In this document: positions 1 to 9,880 of the stretch, piece after piece
How positions within the stretch are numbered: the first letter of the stretch is position 1
How the letters are laid out: each line of letters starts with the position of its first letter
The notes under the pieces: generated by a model
The model's input: the letters and a program-made list of their open reading frames with translations, nothing else
Databases searched by the model: none
Told to the model about the DNA's origin: nothing
Source: Thiocapsa sp.
GTDB taxonomy: Bacteria > Pseudomonadota > Gammaproteobacteria > Chromatiales > Chromatiaceae
Direction: 5' to 3'
Length of the DNA: 64,000 nt
Assembly (NCBI RefSeq): GCF_018399035.1
Contig: NZ_CP073760.1
Span: 3,972,001 to 4,036,000 of the forward strand
Position numbers and translations under genes: made by a program

Positions 1-354
1 GGCCCCAACGAAGTCGCTCAGTCATCGGATACCCTCGATGATCCTTGCGACTCCTCGTTAGGCGTCCTGCCTATCGGGTTGCTTGATTATTATAGAGCAT
101 ACGCCATGCCAGAATTCCCAAGGCCAACGCAGATTATTTATAGACTTGAAAAGCAATGGGTTGCTCGTTTTGATTGGCTGCGCATTTGGTCATTCGCTCG
201 ATTGAAGCAATAAAAGTATGGAGCAGAGACCATAGTCATGGCGGCTGCTCCATAGACAGGATGCGCCACACCAAGCATTTCGAGGGTGCGAATTATCAAT
301 CGAGATCAAGGGATTGCGAATTATCAACAGGAATCATGACGGCGACTGCGTCTG
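1..354. other. Intergenic, no gene recognised
   Basis: No convincing coding region on either strand. The stretch is less GC-rich than the rest of the window and ends at the first palindromic repeat. The short open frame at 174-359 has no recognisable motif and runs into the repeat. Confidence 0.4.
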
Positions 355-550
355 TTTAAACCGCGCCCAGTGCGGTATGCGATGTTTTTGGATGGGATCG
401 GCCCCGGCGGATTTCAGAACCGCTGGAGCCGGCGCGGTTTAAAGTATTAAAAAATATAAAATTTTAAACCGCGTCCCCCGCTAAAGGTCGTGGATTCACC
501 AAACTTCGAGCTCACTCGAAAGTGAGCATCTCGCTCTGGACGCGGTTTAA
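355..550. repeat. Composite palindromic repeat (two units plus AT-rich spacer)
   Basis: Two units of about 88 bp (355-443 and 463-550), each opening with TTTAAACCGCG and closing with CGCGGTTTAA, are separated by a ~19-bp spacer of almost pure A and T. The first unit contains the core GATGTTTTTGGATGGGATCG. The second contains a local hairpin, GCTCACT cgaa AGTGAGC. The whole composite recurs nearly unchanged as its reverse complement at 17343-17538, and single or partial units occur at about ten other loci. Confidence 0.9.
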
Positions 551-644
551 GAGCCACAGGTTCGCGATTCTTTCCGTGATGAATCGCGGGCTTCAACGAA
601 TCGATGAGGCAGGATTCAAATCGCTGGCGACGTGGCCGGGTTTT

Positions 645-1064
645 TTATACGCGGGGCCACGACAAGGCGATGCGATCGATGATGTCGAGGATGTCGCGAT
701 GCAGAAACGGCTTGGCGACGAAGTGTTGGATCATGTCGGTCCGAATCAACTCTTCGACCGTCGGACCGTCGGCAAAGAAATACCCCGAGATCATCACGAT
801 CACCGGTTCTTCCAAGTGCTGCCGGAGCTGACAGGCCAGGGTCGTGCCGAGGATATCCGGGAGCTTGGCATCGACGAAGACGACCCGATAGCGGTTGCGA
901 CGACACAGCTTGATCGCCTCTCGCCCGCTGAGCGCGTGATCGACGGGGAAACCTCTGCATGCGATCAGACGCCCGAGGATCCAGTTGATCGCAGGCTCGT
1001 CGTCGACGGTGAGGAAGGTCGGGGGCTGCCCGTCCATCACGGCAGGGCCGGGCTTACGCCTCAT
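645..1064 (-). CDS. Single-domain response regulator (CheY-like receiver)
   Basis: A stand-alone receiver of 139 residues with no output domain. The acidic pair is D21/D22, the phosphoacceptor is D65 in VVFVDAKLPD, the conserved Ser is in MISG (about 94) and the Lys is K119 in FVAKPF. The ATG overlaps the stop region of the upstream PAS kinase gene (ATGAGGCGTAA), so the two are translationally coupled and it is probably that kinase's phosphorylation partner. A second in-frame ATG nine codons in (MDGQPP) is an alternative start. In the duplicated segments at 11.3 and 23.3 kb this gene is cut after about ten codons, so this is the only intact copy. The output is unknown. Confidence 0.85.
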   Translation of the reverse strand: MRRKPGPAVMDGQPPTFLTVDDEPAINWILGRLIACRGFPVDHALSGREAIKLCRRNRYRVVFVDAKLPDILGTTLACQLRQHLEEPVIVMISGYFFADGPTVEELIRTDMIQHFVAKPFLHRDILDIIDRIALSWPRV

Positions 1065-2571
1065 CACTGCACGGCGGTTCCGCCAAGGGCAGGCGGACGT
1101 GGAAACAGGTTCCGACGCCGACCTCGCTTTGCACGTCGATCCGTCCGCGATGCTGCTCAATGATCGAATAGCAGATGGACAGACCGAGCCCGGTGCCCTG
1201 CCCGATCGGCGAGCGAGTATAGAAGGGATCGAAGATCCTGAGGAGGTCCGCCGCGTGGATGCCGACCCCGGTGTCGCTGAGAAGCACCGAAACCTCGTCG
1301 CCGTCTTGGTCGACCTCGATGGTGAGCCGGCCGCCCGCAGGCATGGCCGCAATGGCATTGAGAAAGAGATTGATGAACGCCTGCTCGAGCAGACTCGGCA
1401 CACCGCGCGCCCACAACGGCCGATCGCCGACCTGCATCTCGACCTCGATACGCGCGATCTGCGCCTGATGGCTCACGACCGAAAGGGCCTGCTTCAGCAG
1501 GGCAAGCGGCTCCACCAGGGTCATCTTCTCCACGGCGCAAGGGCGCGCAAAGCGCAGGAGATTCTCGATGATCTCGGATGCCTTGCCGACACCTGCGATC
1601 GTCTTCTCGACACATTCGCGTTGCAGCTCCGGCTCCAAGGAGTCGTCAAGCAGAAACTGGGCCGCCGAGGAGCAGACCGCCAGCGGGTTGCGGATCTCAT
1701 GGGCGATCCCGCCCGCCATCACGCCCAGTGCCGCCAGCTTCTGGGACCGCAGCAGCTCGGACTGCATCCGGTAGCGCTCGGTCAGATCACGACCCGCCGC
1801 AACCATCCCGATCAGGGTTCCGTCCTCGCTCGACATGGGCGCGATGGTCCAGGATACGGCGAGCCCCTCACCCGATGCCGTGCTCAGCGTCCACTCCTCG
1901 TTCAGACTGCCCGGCAACACCGTCGCCCGGGACAAGGCCATCTCGACCTCCGGGCGTTCCGTCTCCGGAAAGAGCTCCGAGAATCCGCGGTGCATCACGA
2001 CGTCCGCCGGGTAGCCGGTCAAGCGTGCGGCCGCGCGATTCCAACTGAGGATACGCCCGTCGGTGTCGGTGGAGACCAGGATATCGCTCGCACTCTCGAC
2101 CACGCTGGCGAGATGACGCTCGACACGCTGGATATCCTTGCTGAGACGCTCCTGCTCGGTGATGTCCTCCATCAGAAACATGGCATGCGCGACCTTGCCC
2201 TTCGCCGGCAACGGCAACGCCCGAAAATAATAGGTCCGCATGGCCATCCCCGGGGCACGGAAGGTAATCCGCCGGGAGGCGCTCTGCTCGCTGTTCACGA
2301 AGACACGTCGTACGCAGTCGAGGATATCGGTCCGCTCGACGATCGCCGCAGGAAAGACCTCCTCGAAACGCCGACCGATGGTCTCCGCGTCGGTGCGATT
2401 GCCTTTTCGCAAAAAATTGCGGTTGGCCATCACGATACGCAGACGACCGTCCACCACCAGGATCGATGACGGGATGGCGTCGAAAAGGGTTCGAAACATG
2501 ATTCCACCGAGCGGCCGCGGATGATCGGGATCGTCCGCGACCGTTTCAATCCAGTGATCGGATTTCGTCAT
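1054..2571 (-). CDS. PAS-domain sensor histidine kinase
   Basis: Cytosolic two-component kinase of about 505 residues with no membrane segment. Two PAS domains (about 25-130 and 150-265) precede the dimerisation/phosphoacceptor domain with H-box AHEIRNPL (His about 291). The HATPase_c domain has an N box in NLFLNAIAAM (about 401), G1 in DTGVGI (about 433) and G2 in GQGTGLGLS (about 458). The start at 2571 is preferred because GGAG lies seven bases upstream; the frame is open to an ATG at 2613. It lies 52 bp after the giant hybrid kinase gene and overlaps the receiver gene downstream, so all three are probably one transcript. Two internally deleted copies lie at 10526-11302 and 22547-23323. 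The PAS ligand is unknown. Confidence 0.9.
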   Translation of the reverse strand: MTKSDHWIETVADDPDHPRPLGGIMFRTLFDAIPSSILVVDGRLRIVMANRNFLRKGNRTDAETIGRRFEEVFPAAIVERTDILDCVRRVFVNSEQSASRRITFRAPGMAMRTYYFRALPLPAKGKVAHAMFLMEDITEQERLSKDIQRVERHLASVVESASDILVSTDTDGRILSWNRAAARLTGYPADVVMHRGFSELFPETERPEVEMALSRATVLPGSLNEEWTLSTASGEGLAVSWTIAPMSSEDGTLIGMVAAGRDLTERYRMQSELLRSQKLAALGVMAGGIAHEIRNPLAVCSSAAQFLLDDSLEPELQRECVEKTIAGVGKASEIIENLLRFARPCAVEKMTLVEPLALLKQALSVVSHQAQIARIEVEMQVGDRPLWARGVPSLLEQAFINLFLNAIAAMPAGGRLTIEVDQDGDEVSVLLSDTGVGIHAADLLRIFDPFYTRSPIGQGTGLGLSICYSIIEQHRGRIDVQSEVGVGTCFHVRLPLAEPPCSDEA

Positions 2572-2623
2572 CGATGGCTCCAACAAAGAAATGTAAAGAG
2601 ATCCCCGTCGCATCCCTCTAGGG

Positions 2624-5600
2624 TCAGGAGCCGACTCGGGCGCTCACCTCCGCGATCGCGGCGCGAAGCGCGCCGTGATCGATGGGTTTGCGCAGCACGC
2701 GCGGCGCGTCCGGCAAGGCCTCGAGCGAGAAGGCCGACGGGGTTTGGCCGGTCATCAGGATCACCTTCAGATCCGGAAACGCTTGCGCCAGCGCGGCGCA
2801 CAGGGCAGCGCCGTCGAGAACGGGCATCGCCAGATCCGACAACACCAGGTCGAAGTCGGCATCGCGTCGCAAGCGATCGAGGGCGTCTTGGCCATTCTCG
2901 GCGAACGAGACCAGCATGCCGTCCAACATCAGCAATCGCCCGACCGAGTCCCTGACACGCGGGTCGTCGTCGACGACGAGGACCCGCAGCAGGGGCTTGG
3001 TCGAAGGCGCGTTTGACGACGCTGTCAGGTCGAGCTGCTGGGATTCTTGGTGGTCGATCGGCATCAGGAGACGAAACTCGGTGCCCCGACCGACCTGCGA
3101 GGAGACGGCCAGACCCGCACCGGAGCGCATGACGAACTCCTGCACCATGAACATGCCGAGCCCATGCCCGCGTTGTTTGGCCTTGGTCGAGAACAGCGGC
3201 TCGAAGAGCCTCTCCAGGACCTCGTCGGCCATCCCGCAGCCGGTGTCGACAACGCGGATCTGGACGTACTCGCCCGGATCGAGTCGACCGACCGCCAGCG
3301 GGACAGGGGCATCCCACGCGACGGTCCGTGCGGCGATCAGCAGATCCCCGCCATCGGGCATCGCATCGCGCGCGTTCAGGACGAGGTTCAGCAACGCGGC
3401 CTGGAGGAACGCGGAATTGCTCATGGCCGCGAGTCCGGGCTCGAGATCCAGATTGAGGTTGATCTTGGCCGGGAGGAGCTGTCTCAGGATCGTCACCAGC
3501 TCGCGAATCGTCTTCTCGAGCGCCACGCTCTCCGGCACGATGCCGCCTGCGCGACTGAGCGAGAGCATGCCCGAGGTGACGACCTTCGCTTGACCGAGCG
3601 CACTCTGGGTCTCTTCGATGACCTGTGCCACCTCGGGGTCGCCCTGCTCGCCGCTCAGGATGGCTTCGAGATAATAGAGGTTGGCGTCGATCACCCCGAG
3701 CAGGTTGTTGAAGTCGTGCGCCACGCCGCTCGCGAGATGACCGATGGTCTCGCGCTCCTTCGCGCCGATCAGTGCGGCCTGAAGTTGCTCTTCGTAGTGC
3801 GAAGCGACGATGCGCTGACCGATCAGCCGAACCAGTTCTCGGTCCGGACCCGACAGCGCGCGAAAGTCGGCGCGTCCCCAAAACCTGATCACCAGGGCAC
3901 TGGCCCGACCGCCGGGTCCGGTCCACTGCAACGCCATGCGCACACAGGAGACGTAGCCTGCCTGCCGAGCCCCTTCGGGCAGCTGCGAGCCGACCAAGAT
4001 GTGCGGGATACCGGGCTCCTGCGCGTCCGCGTCCAGCCCGACGCAGGCCGCGGGGACAGACCCGACTTGCGATCCATCGGCGTGCGGATAACGGGCGACC
4101 GCGCGATAGGTCCGGTCCGCTCCGATCGCTCCGATGTCGGCGGCAGCCATACCCAGCCCCTCGCACCCCATCTGCAGGAGGGCGCGAAGCTCCTCGCTCG
4201 CCGGCAAGGCCCGGCTGGCGAGATCGACCAGCGATTCCAGGTTCTTGGTGTAGTGCAGCAGCACCGCCTCGAGCTCGCGCTTGCGCTCGGTCGCGGCCTG
4301 AAACTCGGTGATGTCTTCGACCATCCCGAGCGCCATGGGCCGATCCTCGGCCCGACCGGGCAGCAAGACGACCCGCAGATCACCCCACGCCATCGTCCCG
4401 TCGGCCTTGCGATAGCGCTTGGTCATGCGGTAGAGGTTGCGTTGTCCCGCCGCAAGCTCCCGAAACAAGTCAAGCTCCGTCGTCACATCGTCCGGACAGG
4501 TGAATTCGTCGAAGTGCATCCCGAGCAGATCCTGCGGGGCATAGCCGAGAAACTCGCCGAGCGCGCGATTGGCCAGATGCACTCGCCCGTCGGGATCCGC
4601 GATCGCGATCCCGATGGGCGCATTCTCGACGACCGCGCTCAGACGGGCCTCGCTTTGCTCGAGCTGCTCCTGTGCCCGATGCCGCTCGGTGATATCGACA
4701 TCCGTGCCACGGTAGCCGAGCAGCGTGCCGTCCTCGGCGACGACCGGAACGGCGTTGCTCAGGACCCAGATCGTCGAGCCGTCGGCGCAACGGATGGGAT
4801 TGACGAGGTCGGTGAAGTGATCCAAGCGCGCGAAACCCGGCATGACCTCGGCCTTGACGCTGTCCCGCAACAGCTCGGGCACCAGATCGAAGAAGTGCTT
4901 CCGGTCGACCAGCGCCTCGCGGCGGTAGCCCCAGACGGCCTCGACCGCCGGACTGAGATAGGTGTAGAGACCTTCGGCGTCGACCTCCCAGCTGACGATC
5001 CGGCTCTGCACCGCGAGCTGGTCATAGCGCCGGTTGCTGTCGCGAAGCTCCGAGTAGCTACGGGCGCGCTCGAACGCGCTCACCAGGATGCTGGCAAAGA
5101 CCCGCAGGAAGCGGACCTCCGCCTCCGACCAGTCCCGCGGCGCCTGCACCGCATCGAAGCCGACGAAACCGATCAGGAGATCATTCTGCAGCAGGGGCAC
5201 CAGCACGACCGACAGGATCGCTTGGAGATCAAGGACCTCGCGCTCCCTGGCCCAGGCGTCCGGGAGCTCCGCCACCCGCGGGACGACAACGGCCTGTCCG
5301 GACTCGAGGAGCTGCATCGAGGCGGAGAAGTGCTCGATCGGCATCTGCTGCAGATGCCCGATCATCGGCTCGATCCCCGGGGCGACCCACTCATGGCTGT
5401 TGCTCATGGTGTCGGCAACGCGATCGAATCGGAACACATAGGCCCGATCGGATCGGGTTAAGCCGCCGAGCCGCTCGAGGGTTCGGTTGACCAGCGGGTC
5501 GAGATCCTCGTCGTAGACCTCGACGAAGGCCGAGGCCAGCCCGAGCAGCTCGCGCTCGAGGGACTCGCGCCGCATCAGCTCGATCTCGGCCTCTTGGCGG

Positions 5601-7981
5601 ACGGTAATATCCTCGTGGATACCCGCCATGCGCAGCGGCCGACCGTGCGCGTCGCGCGCCGAGACGCGCCCCTGATCCTGCACCCAGATCCAACGGCCGT
5701 CGTCGTGCAACATCCGCAGCTCGCAACGGTATTGGTCGGTCTCGCCGCCGAGATGCCGCGCGACCGCGCTCTCGGACCTCGCGAGATCCTCGGGATGACA
5801 GAACATCCGCCAGGTCTCGATCGTGGTCGGCTCGAGATCCTCGAGGCGGCGGCCGATCATCTCGGCCCAGCGCGGATTCACCGTCAATGCATTGGTGACG
5901 AGATCCCACTCCCAGGTCCCGACCTGTGTCCCTGCGATGATGTCGGCGAGACGGCGACGCTCCTCCGCCAGCGCCGACTCGGCGGCCTTGCGCTCGGTGA
6001 TGTCTCGCCCGATCCCGACGATCGCGTCGACGCGGCCCTCCGCGTCGAGCACGCCGCGGTCGACCCATTGCAGCCACCGCCAACCCAGCGCCGTCTCGGC
6101 GCGTTGCTCGATCCGACAGGTGTAAGGCGGGTTCTGCAGCGTACGCATGGCCTCCGCCGTGTGTTCTCTGTCCTCGGGGTGGACGCGCGGCATGAAGTGA
6201 TGGCCGATCAGCTCGGCCTCGTCGCGACCGAAGAGCCTGCAATAGGAGGGGCTGACATACGCGAATCGACCGTGCGCATCGGTGCGGACCACCAGATCGT
6301 CGATGTTCTCCACGACCAGACGATAGCGCTCCTCCTGCGCCCGCAAGGCATCCTCGACCGCGCGCTGCGAGGTGATATCGAGGGCAGCTCCGGAGAAACG
6401 CAACGGTGTTCCGTCATCGGCGAAATACGCTCGACCTTCCGCGCGGAGAATCCGCTGCACGCCGTCGAGACCCTGCACCCGATGCTCCACGGCAAAAAGA
6501 CCATCGGGGCGGGTGAGGACGGCCTCCATTGCCGCCCGGACGCGCACGCCATCCTCCTCGGGCAAGACCGCGTAAAACGCCTCCAGGCTCGGCGTGACGG
6601 CGTCGGGCGCATACCCGAGCAGTCGAAACGTCTCGACGTCCCAGGCGAGCCGGCCACTGACGTAATCGAAGTCCCAACTGCCGAGATGCGCGATTGCCTG
6701 CGCCTCGCGCAGCGACGCATCGCTCGCGGCCAACCGTGCGAAGCTCTCGGCGAGGCCGTTGGCCATGACCCCGAAGGCGTCGATCAGTGTCCGTCCTTCG
6801 GCCAAGAGCCCGGGCGACGGGATGGGCAGGGTCTCGCCCGCGACGACCCGAGCGGGCACCTCGGCAGCGATCTGCACGAGCTGCTTCAACGGACGCACCA
6901 GCAGCACGGCGAATCGGTCGGCCAGCAGGATCGCGATCCCGGCGATCGCCAAGAGGAGCGTCAGCAGACGCAGCACCGTGCGCTGCAGCTCCTCGATCAG
7001 CGGGGCCGCACTGAGCTCGATCGACAGACCCGCGCCCACTGTCGGGTCGGTAAGCGGCAGGATCATGCGATAGCGCGCCTGCCGCCAGAGCGCCATCCGC
7101 GAGGGATGCCAATCCTCCGGCACGAGGATCATCAAATCCTCCGCCGCGGTTCGGGCGACGCGCCGCTGCGACGCACCCGCGGTCGGCCCGATGCCCCCGA
7201 ACAGCCCGATCGGACGCACCTCGAGCTTGGCGGAATCGGGCAGTGTGTTGCCGAAGAGCCGGGTCATCTCCTGTACATGGCTCAGGATCCGGGCCGCTTC
7301 GCTCGTGGTTGCGGGTGGGGCCCTGCCGAGATCGTGAATGGCGAGCACACCGAAAATCCTCAGACGATCGGCGAGATCCTGCTCCAAACGGTCCTTGAGA
7401 TCACGATTCTCCCAGGCAACAAGGAAGATCGACGGCAGCAGAAACCCCAAGAGGAAGAGCGTGAACAACACCTCTCGTGTCGAGAGGCTGCCCGGGCGAC
7501 GTCTCGCCGCGGCGACGACCATGATCACCAGCCCCGCCAAGGCCGCGTTCAGGATACCGTTCAGGGACTGCTTGACCGCGACCACCAGGGTCTGGTGCCA
7601 GACCATCCCCATGACCAGACGATAGAAGAGCAGAACCAGGGGGACGCCGAGCAAAGCCCAATAGAGCGCCACCGAGAGACCGAGCATCGGCACCTCGCGG
7701 GCGCGTCGTCGCGCGTGATCCCGATGCCAGCCCACGAAGGCCGCCTCGGCCAGAAAAATCAGCAACGCGAAGGGATGACCCCAAAGGAAATAGGTATAGA
7801 CACCGGAGGCGGCGGCGACGATCAGGCCGGCACGGGTCCCGAGCCAGACAATGGCCAAGAGCACGGCCACGGACCCGAAGAGGATGTCCAGACCGAAGAA
7901 GAGCGTGAGGTTGAAATGGTTGCCGGCCAGGGCGAGCACGGCCAGCAGGAGCGTGAGGGCAACGGTGTGGACCCGACTCAT
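2624..7981 (-). CDS. Giant membrane-bound multi-PAS/GAF hybrid histidine kinase
   Basis: A sensor of about 1785 residues. It begins with a hydrophobic multi-helix region like a MASE domain (first ~190 residues), then an extracytoplasmic segment, another transmembrane helix near 350-370 and a HAMP-like linker. A long cytoplasmic array follows: three PAS domains, a GAF-like domain, two more PAS domains and a second GAF-like domain. The kinase core has H-box GVAHDFNN, a HATPase domain with VVDTGCG and RGHGLGMFM, and a C-terminal receiver with VVDDDPRVRDS and LVLSDLAMP. The start at 7981 sits immediately before the first helix; an in-frame ATG at 8077 would add 32 residues, and neither has a clear ribosome site. 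The upstream same-strand EAL protein suggests integration with cyclic-di-GMP signalling. Signals sensed are unknown. Confidence 0.88.
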   Translation of the reverse strand: MSRVHTVALTLLLAVLALAGNHFNLTLFFGLDILFGSVAVLLAIVWLGTRAGLIVAAASGVYTYFLWGHPFALLIFLAEAAFVGWHRDHARRRAREVPMLGLSVALYWALLGVPLVLLFYRLVMGMVWHQTLVVAVKQSLNGILNAALAGLVIMVVAAARRRPGSLSTREVLFTLFLLGFLLPSIFLVAWENRDLKDRLEQDLADRLRIFGVLAIHDLGRAPPATTSEAARILSHVQEMTRLFGNTLPDSAKLEVRPIGLFGGIGPTAGASQRRVARTAAEDLMILVPEDWHPSRMALWRQARYRMILPLTDPTVGAGLSIELSAAPLIEELQRTVLRLLTLLLAIAGIAILLADRFAVLLVRPLKQLVQIAAEVPARVVAGETLPIPSPGLLAEGRTLIDAFGVMANGLAESFARLAASDASLREAQAIAHLGSWDFDYVSGRLAWDVETFRLLGYAPDAVTPSLEAFYAVLPEEDGVRVRAAMEAVLTRPDGLFAVEHRVQGLDGVQRILRAEGRAYFADDGTPLRFSGAALDITSQRAVEDALRAQEERYRLVVENIDDLVVRTDAHGRFAYVSPSYCRLFGRDEAELIGHHFMPRVHPEDREHTAEAMRTLQNPPYTCRIEQRAETALGWRWLQWVDRGVLDAEGRVDAIVGIGRDITERKAAESALAEERRRLADIIAGTQVGTWEWDLVTNALTVNPRWAEMIGRRLEDLEPTTIETWRMFCHPEDLARSESAVARHLGGETDQYRCELRMLHDDGRWIWVQDQGRVSARDAHGRPLRMAGIHEDITVRQEAEIELMRRESLERELLGLASAFVEVYDEDLDPLVNRTLERLGGLTRSDRAYVFRFDRVADTMSNSHEWVAPGIEPMIGHLQQMPIEHFSASMQLLESGQAVVVPRVAELPDAWAREREVLDLQAILSVVLVPLLQNDLLIGFVGFDAVQAPRDWSEAEVRFLRVFASILVSAFERARSYSELRDSNRRYDQLAVQSRIVSWEVDAEGLYTYLSPAVEAVWGYRREALVDRKHFFDLVPELLRDSVKAEVMPGFARLDHFTDLVNPIRCADGSTIWVLSNAVPVVAEDGTLLGYRGTDVDITERHRAQEQLEQSEARLSAVVENAPIGIAIADPDGRVHLANRALGEFLGYAPQDLLGMHFDEFTCPDDVTTELDLFRELAAGQRNLYRMTKRYRKADGTMAWGDLRVVLLPGRAEDRPMALGMVEDITEFQAATERKRELEAVLLHYTKNLESLVDLASRALPASEELRALLQMGCEGLGMAAADIGAIGADRTYRAVARYPHADGSQVGSVPAACVGLDADAQEPGIPHILVGSQLPEGARQAGYVSCVRMALQWTGPGGRASALVIRFWGRADFRALSGPDRELVRLIGQRIVASHYEEQLQAALIGAKERETIGHLASGVAHDFNNLLGVIDANLYYLEAILSGEQGDPEVAQVIEETQSALGQAKVVTSGMLSLSRAGGIVPESVALEKTIRELVTILRQLLPAKINLNLDLEPGLAAMSNSAFLQAALLNLVLNARDAMPDGGDLLIAARTVAWDAPVPLAVGRLDPGEYVQIRVVDTGCGMADEVLERLFEPLFSTKAKQRGHGLGMFMVQEFVMRSGAGLAVSSQVGRGTEFRLLMPIDHQESQQLDLTASSNAPSTKPLLRVLVVDDDPRVRDSVGRLLMLDGMLVSFAENGQDALDRLRRDADFDLVLSDLAMPVLDGAALCAALAQAFPDLKVILMTGQTPSAFSLEALPDAPRVLRKPIDHGALRAAIAEVSARVGS

Positions 7982-8140
7982 GGCAGCGCCGGGGCTAGCC
8001 GGGTCGGCGAGGCTGGACGGCTGTTTCACTCCTGTCGCTCCGCATTTGCTTGTTCTTGCACCTTTCCCTAGCGACATCCGGGATGCCCATGCCCTTGAGG
8101 GCCGGACCGAGCGGCCCGGCGCTACGGGACCGCGGCGCGG

Positions 8141-9880
8141 TCATCGCTCTGCGGATCCTCGACCCGCTGCGGACCCGGCGGGCGCACCGCCCGACTCGCG
8201 CTGATCCGGCCCACCGATCAAACGCTCGAGCGTCGCTTCGAGGCGTTCCGGGGCAATCGGCTTCTGCAGAATTGCATCCGCACCCAAGACTCGGCACATG
8301 TCCAGGACGTTGGTGTGGTGCCCGCGGACCACATCACCGCTCACCGCGACGATGCGCGTCGAGGGCGCGATTTGGCGCATCCGCTTGATCACCTCGAACC
8401 CGTCGAGCTCCGGCATATAAATATCGACAATCAGCAGTGCAGGGGCCGCGTCTTCGCAGAGCTGCAATGCGGTGCGTGCATCCGTGAAGGTCTCGCAGCG
8501 GTAACCCCAGGCCGTCACCATGCGTGCGATGGCATGCAGCATGCGTTGGTCGTCATCGACGACCATGATGGTTCGCCCGATCTCGCCCCCGTTGATGCGC
8601 CCGGTCGGCTCGCTCGGCACGAGCGAAGACTCCGGCTCCGGGTCCGGGTCCGGGTCCGGGTCCGGGTCCGGGTCCGGGTCCGGGTCAGGTTTAGACCCGG
8701 GTTCGGAATTGGCATCCGTCTTCGGCACGGAGAAGTTGCTCGCCAGCAACTCCGCTGTCATGGGCTTTCCGAACAGATAGCCTTGCGCGAAATCGACGCC
8801 TGCTTCAAGCAACAAGCGCCGCTGCGCCTCCGTCTCCACCCCTTCGGCAACCACCTGCAGCTCCAGCGTCTGACCGAAACTGATCATGGCGCGCAATAAT
8901 TTCAGCGCTTTCGGTGAATCGAACATCTCCGAGACGAACGACAGATCGATCTTCAACGTGTCGAACGGGAGCTCGGCGAGCGCCCGCATCGAGGAATAGC
9001 CGATCCCGAAATCGTCGATCGCCAACGACACGCCCATCAGATGGATCTGAGCCGCCACGCTGCGCACGATGTCGGGATAGGCGGTTGCCGCGCTCTCGGT
9101 CATCTCGATCTTGACGGCGCAGATTCCCCCGAGCCCGTCGACCAAGCGGCGCACCAAGACCAAGGCCCGTTCCTGCTGCAGGATCAGCGGCGAGAGGTTG
9201 ACCGCGATGAAGGTCAGACCCGACGCGGCAAGCGTCTCGCGCGACTCGATCAGGCGCTCGAACAGGGTCTCGGTGACCTCGTAGATGAGCCCGCTCGATT
9301 CGGCGAGCGGAATGAACTCGCCCGCACCGAGGATCTGTCCGCTCGGCAGCCGCAGGCGCGCGAGCACCTCCGCGCCCTTCAACCGCCCGTCGGCCGGCGC
9401 GACGATGGGTTGAAAATACGCGACGATACCGCCGCTCCGGATCTGCCATTCCAGATCCTGCCGAGTGATGCCGGCCCCGGCTTGCGGGTCTTGGTGCGGC
9501 CTTTGCGATGCCGCCTTGACGCCCCTCTGCAGGATTGCGGGAAGATCTTTCACCATCCGGGACTTGGAGACCGCCCCGAGGACCTCGATTCCGGTCGAGC
9601 GGGCGATGCGTCGCGCGGTATCGAGCAGATCGTCGCCATGTCCGGAAAGGAGAACGAGGGGAATCCCGGGGTGGGTCTCCGACAGCCAGTGGATGACATC
9701 GATGCCGTTCTCCCGGCCCAGACCCAGATCGAGGAGGACAAGCTCGGGGGAATCGGACGCAAGCGCGGCCTTAAAGGAGGCGATCGACACGTGGAAATCC
9801 ACGGCATGCCCGAACCGCTTCAGGAAACGTCCCAGAACGGCCTCGATTCGAGGATCGTCATCGAGACAGATCAAACGCAT
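8141..9880 (-). CDS. REC-EAL-REC cyclic-di-GMP phosphodiesterase-type response regulator
   Basis: About 579 residues: an N-terminal receiver (LICLDDDPR, phosphoacceptor Asp in LVLLDLG), an EAL domain (about 165-425), a spacer of nine Asp-Pro repeats, and a second receiver (VVDDDQRML, LLIVDIYMPELDG). The EAL signatures EVLARL, VNLSP, EMTES, DDFGIGYSS, LKIDLSF and EGVET are all present, so hydrolysis of c-di-GMP to pGpG is likely. The start at 9880 follows a good GAAAGGAG site. Two receivers flanking one EAL suggest input from more than one kinase; the hybrid and PAS kinases just downstream on the same strand are the obvious candidates. The linker is encoded by a perfect hexanucleotide repeat and may vary in length. 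Confidence 0.9.
   Translation of the reverse strand: MRLICLDDDPRIEAVLGRFLKRFGHAVDFHVSIASFKAALASDSPELVLLDLGLGRENGIDVIHWLSETHPGIPLVLLSGHGDDLLDTARRIARSTGIEVLGAVSKSRMVKDLPAILQRGVKAASQRPHQDPQAGAGITRQDLEWQIRSGGIVAYFQPIVAPADGRLKGAEVLARLRLPSGQILGAGEFIPLAESSGLIYEVTETLFERLIESRETLAASGLTFIAVNLSPLILQQERALVLVRRLVDGLGGICAVKIEMTESAATAYPDIVRSVAAQIHLMGVSLAIDDFGIGYSSMRALAELPFDTLKIDLSFVSEMFDSPKALKLLRAMISFGQTLELQVVAEGVETEAQRRLLLEAGVDFAQGYLFGKPMTAELLASNFSVPKTDANSEPGSKPDPDPDPDPDPDPDPDPEPESSLVPSEPTGRINGGEIGRTIMVVDDDQRMLHAIARMVTAWGYRCETFTDARTALQLCEDAAPALLIVDIYMPELDGFEVIKRMRQIAPSTRIVAVSGDVVRGHHTNVLDMCRVLGADAILQKPIAPERLEATLERLIGGPDQRESGGAPAGSAAGRGSAER
8635..8687. repeat. Hexanucleotide tandem repeat (GGTCCG)n inside the EAL gene
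   Basis: About eight uninterrupted copies of GGTCCG (minus-strand CGGACC) encode the Asp-Pro linker between the EAL domain and the last receiver. Because the unit is six bases, copy-number change alters linker length without shifting the frame. Confidence 0.9.

Noticed and set aside
985..2469. Long plus-strand open frames opposite the kinase genes (also 3047-5461, 5594-8071, 9041-9988)
   Set aside because: They mirror strongly supported minus-strand genes; their length is a consequence of high GC and codon bias, and they carry no domain motifs.
8641..8682. Tandem repeat considered as a CRISPR or regulatory array
   Set aside because: Six-base unit with no spacers, in frame inside a coding region.
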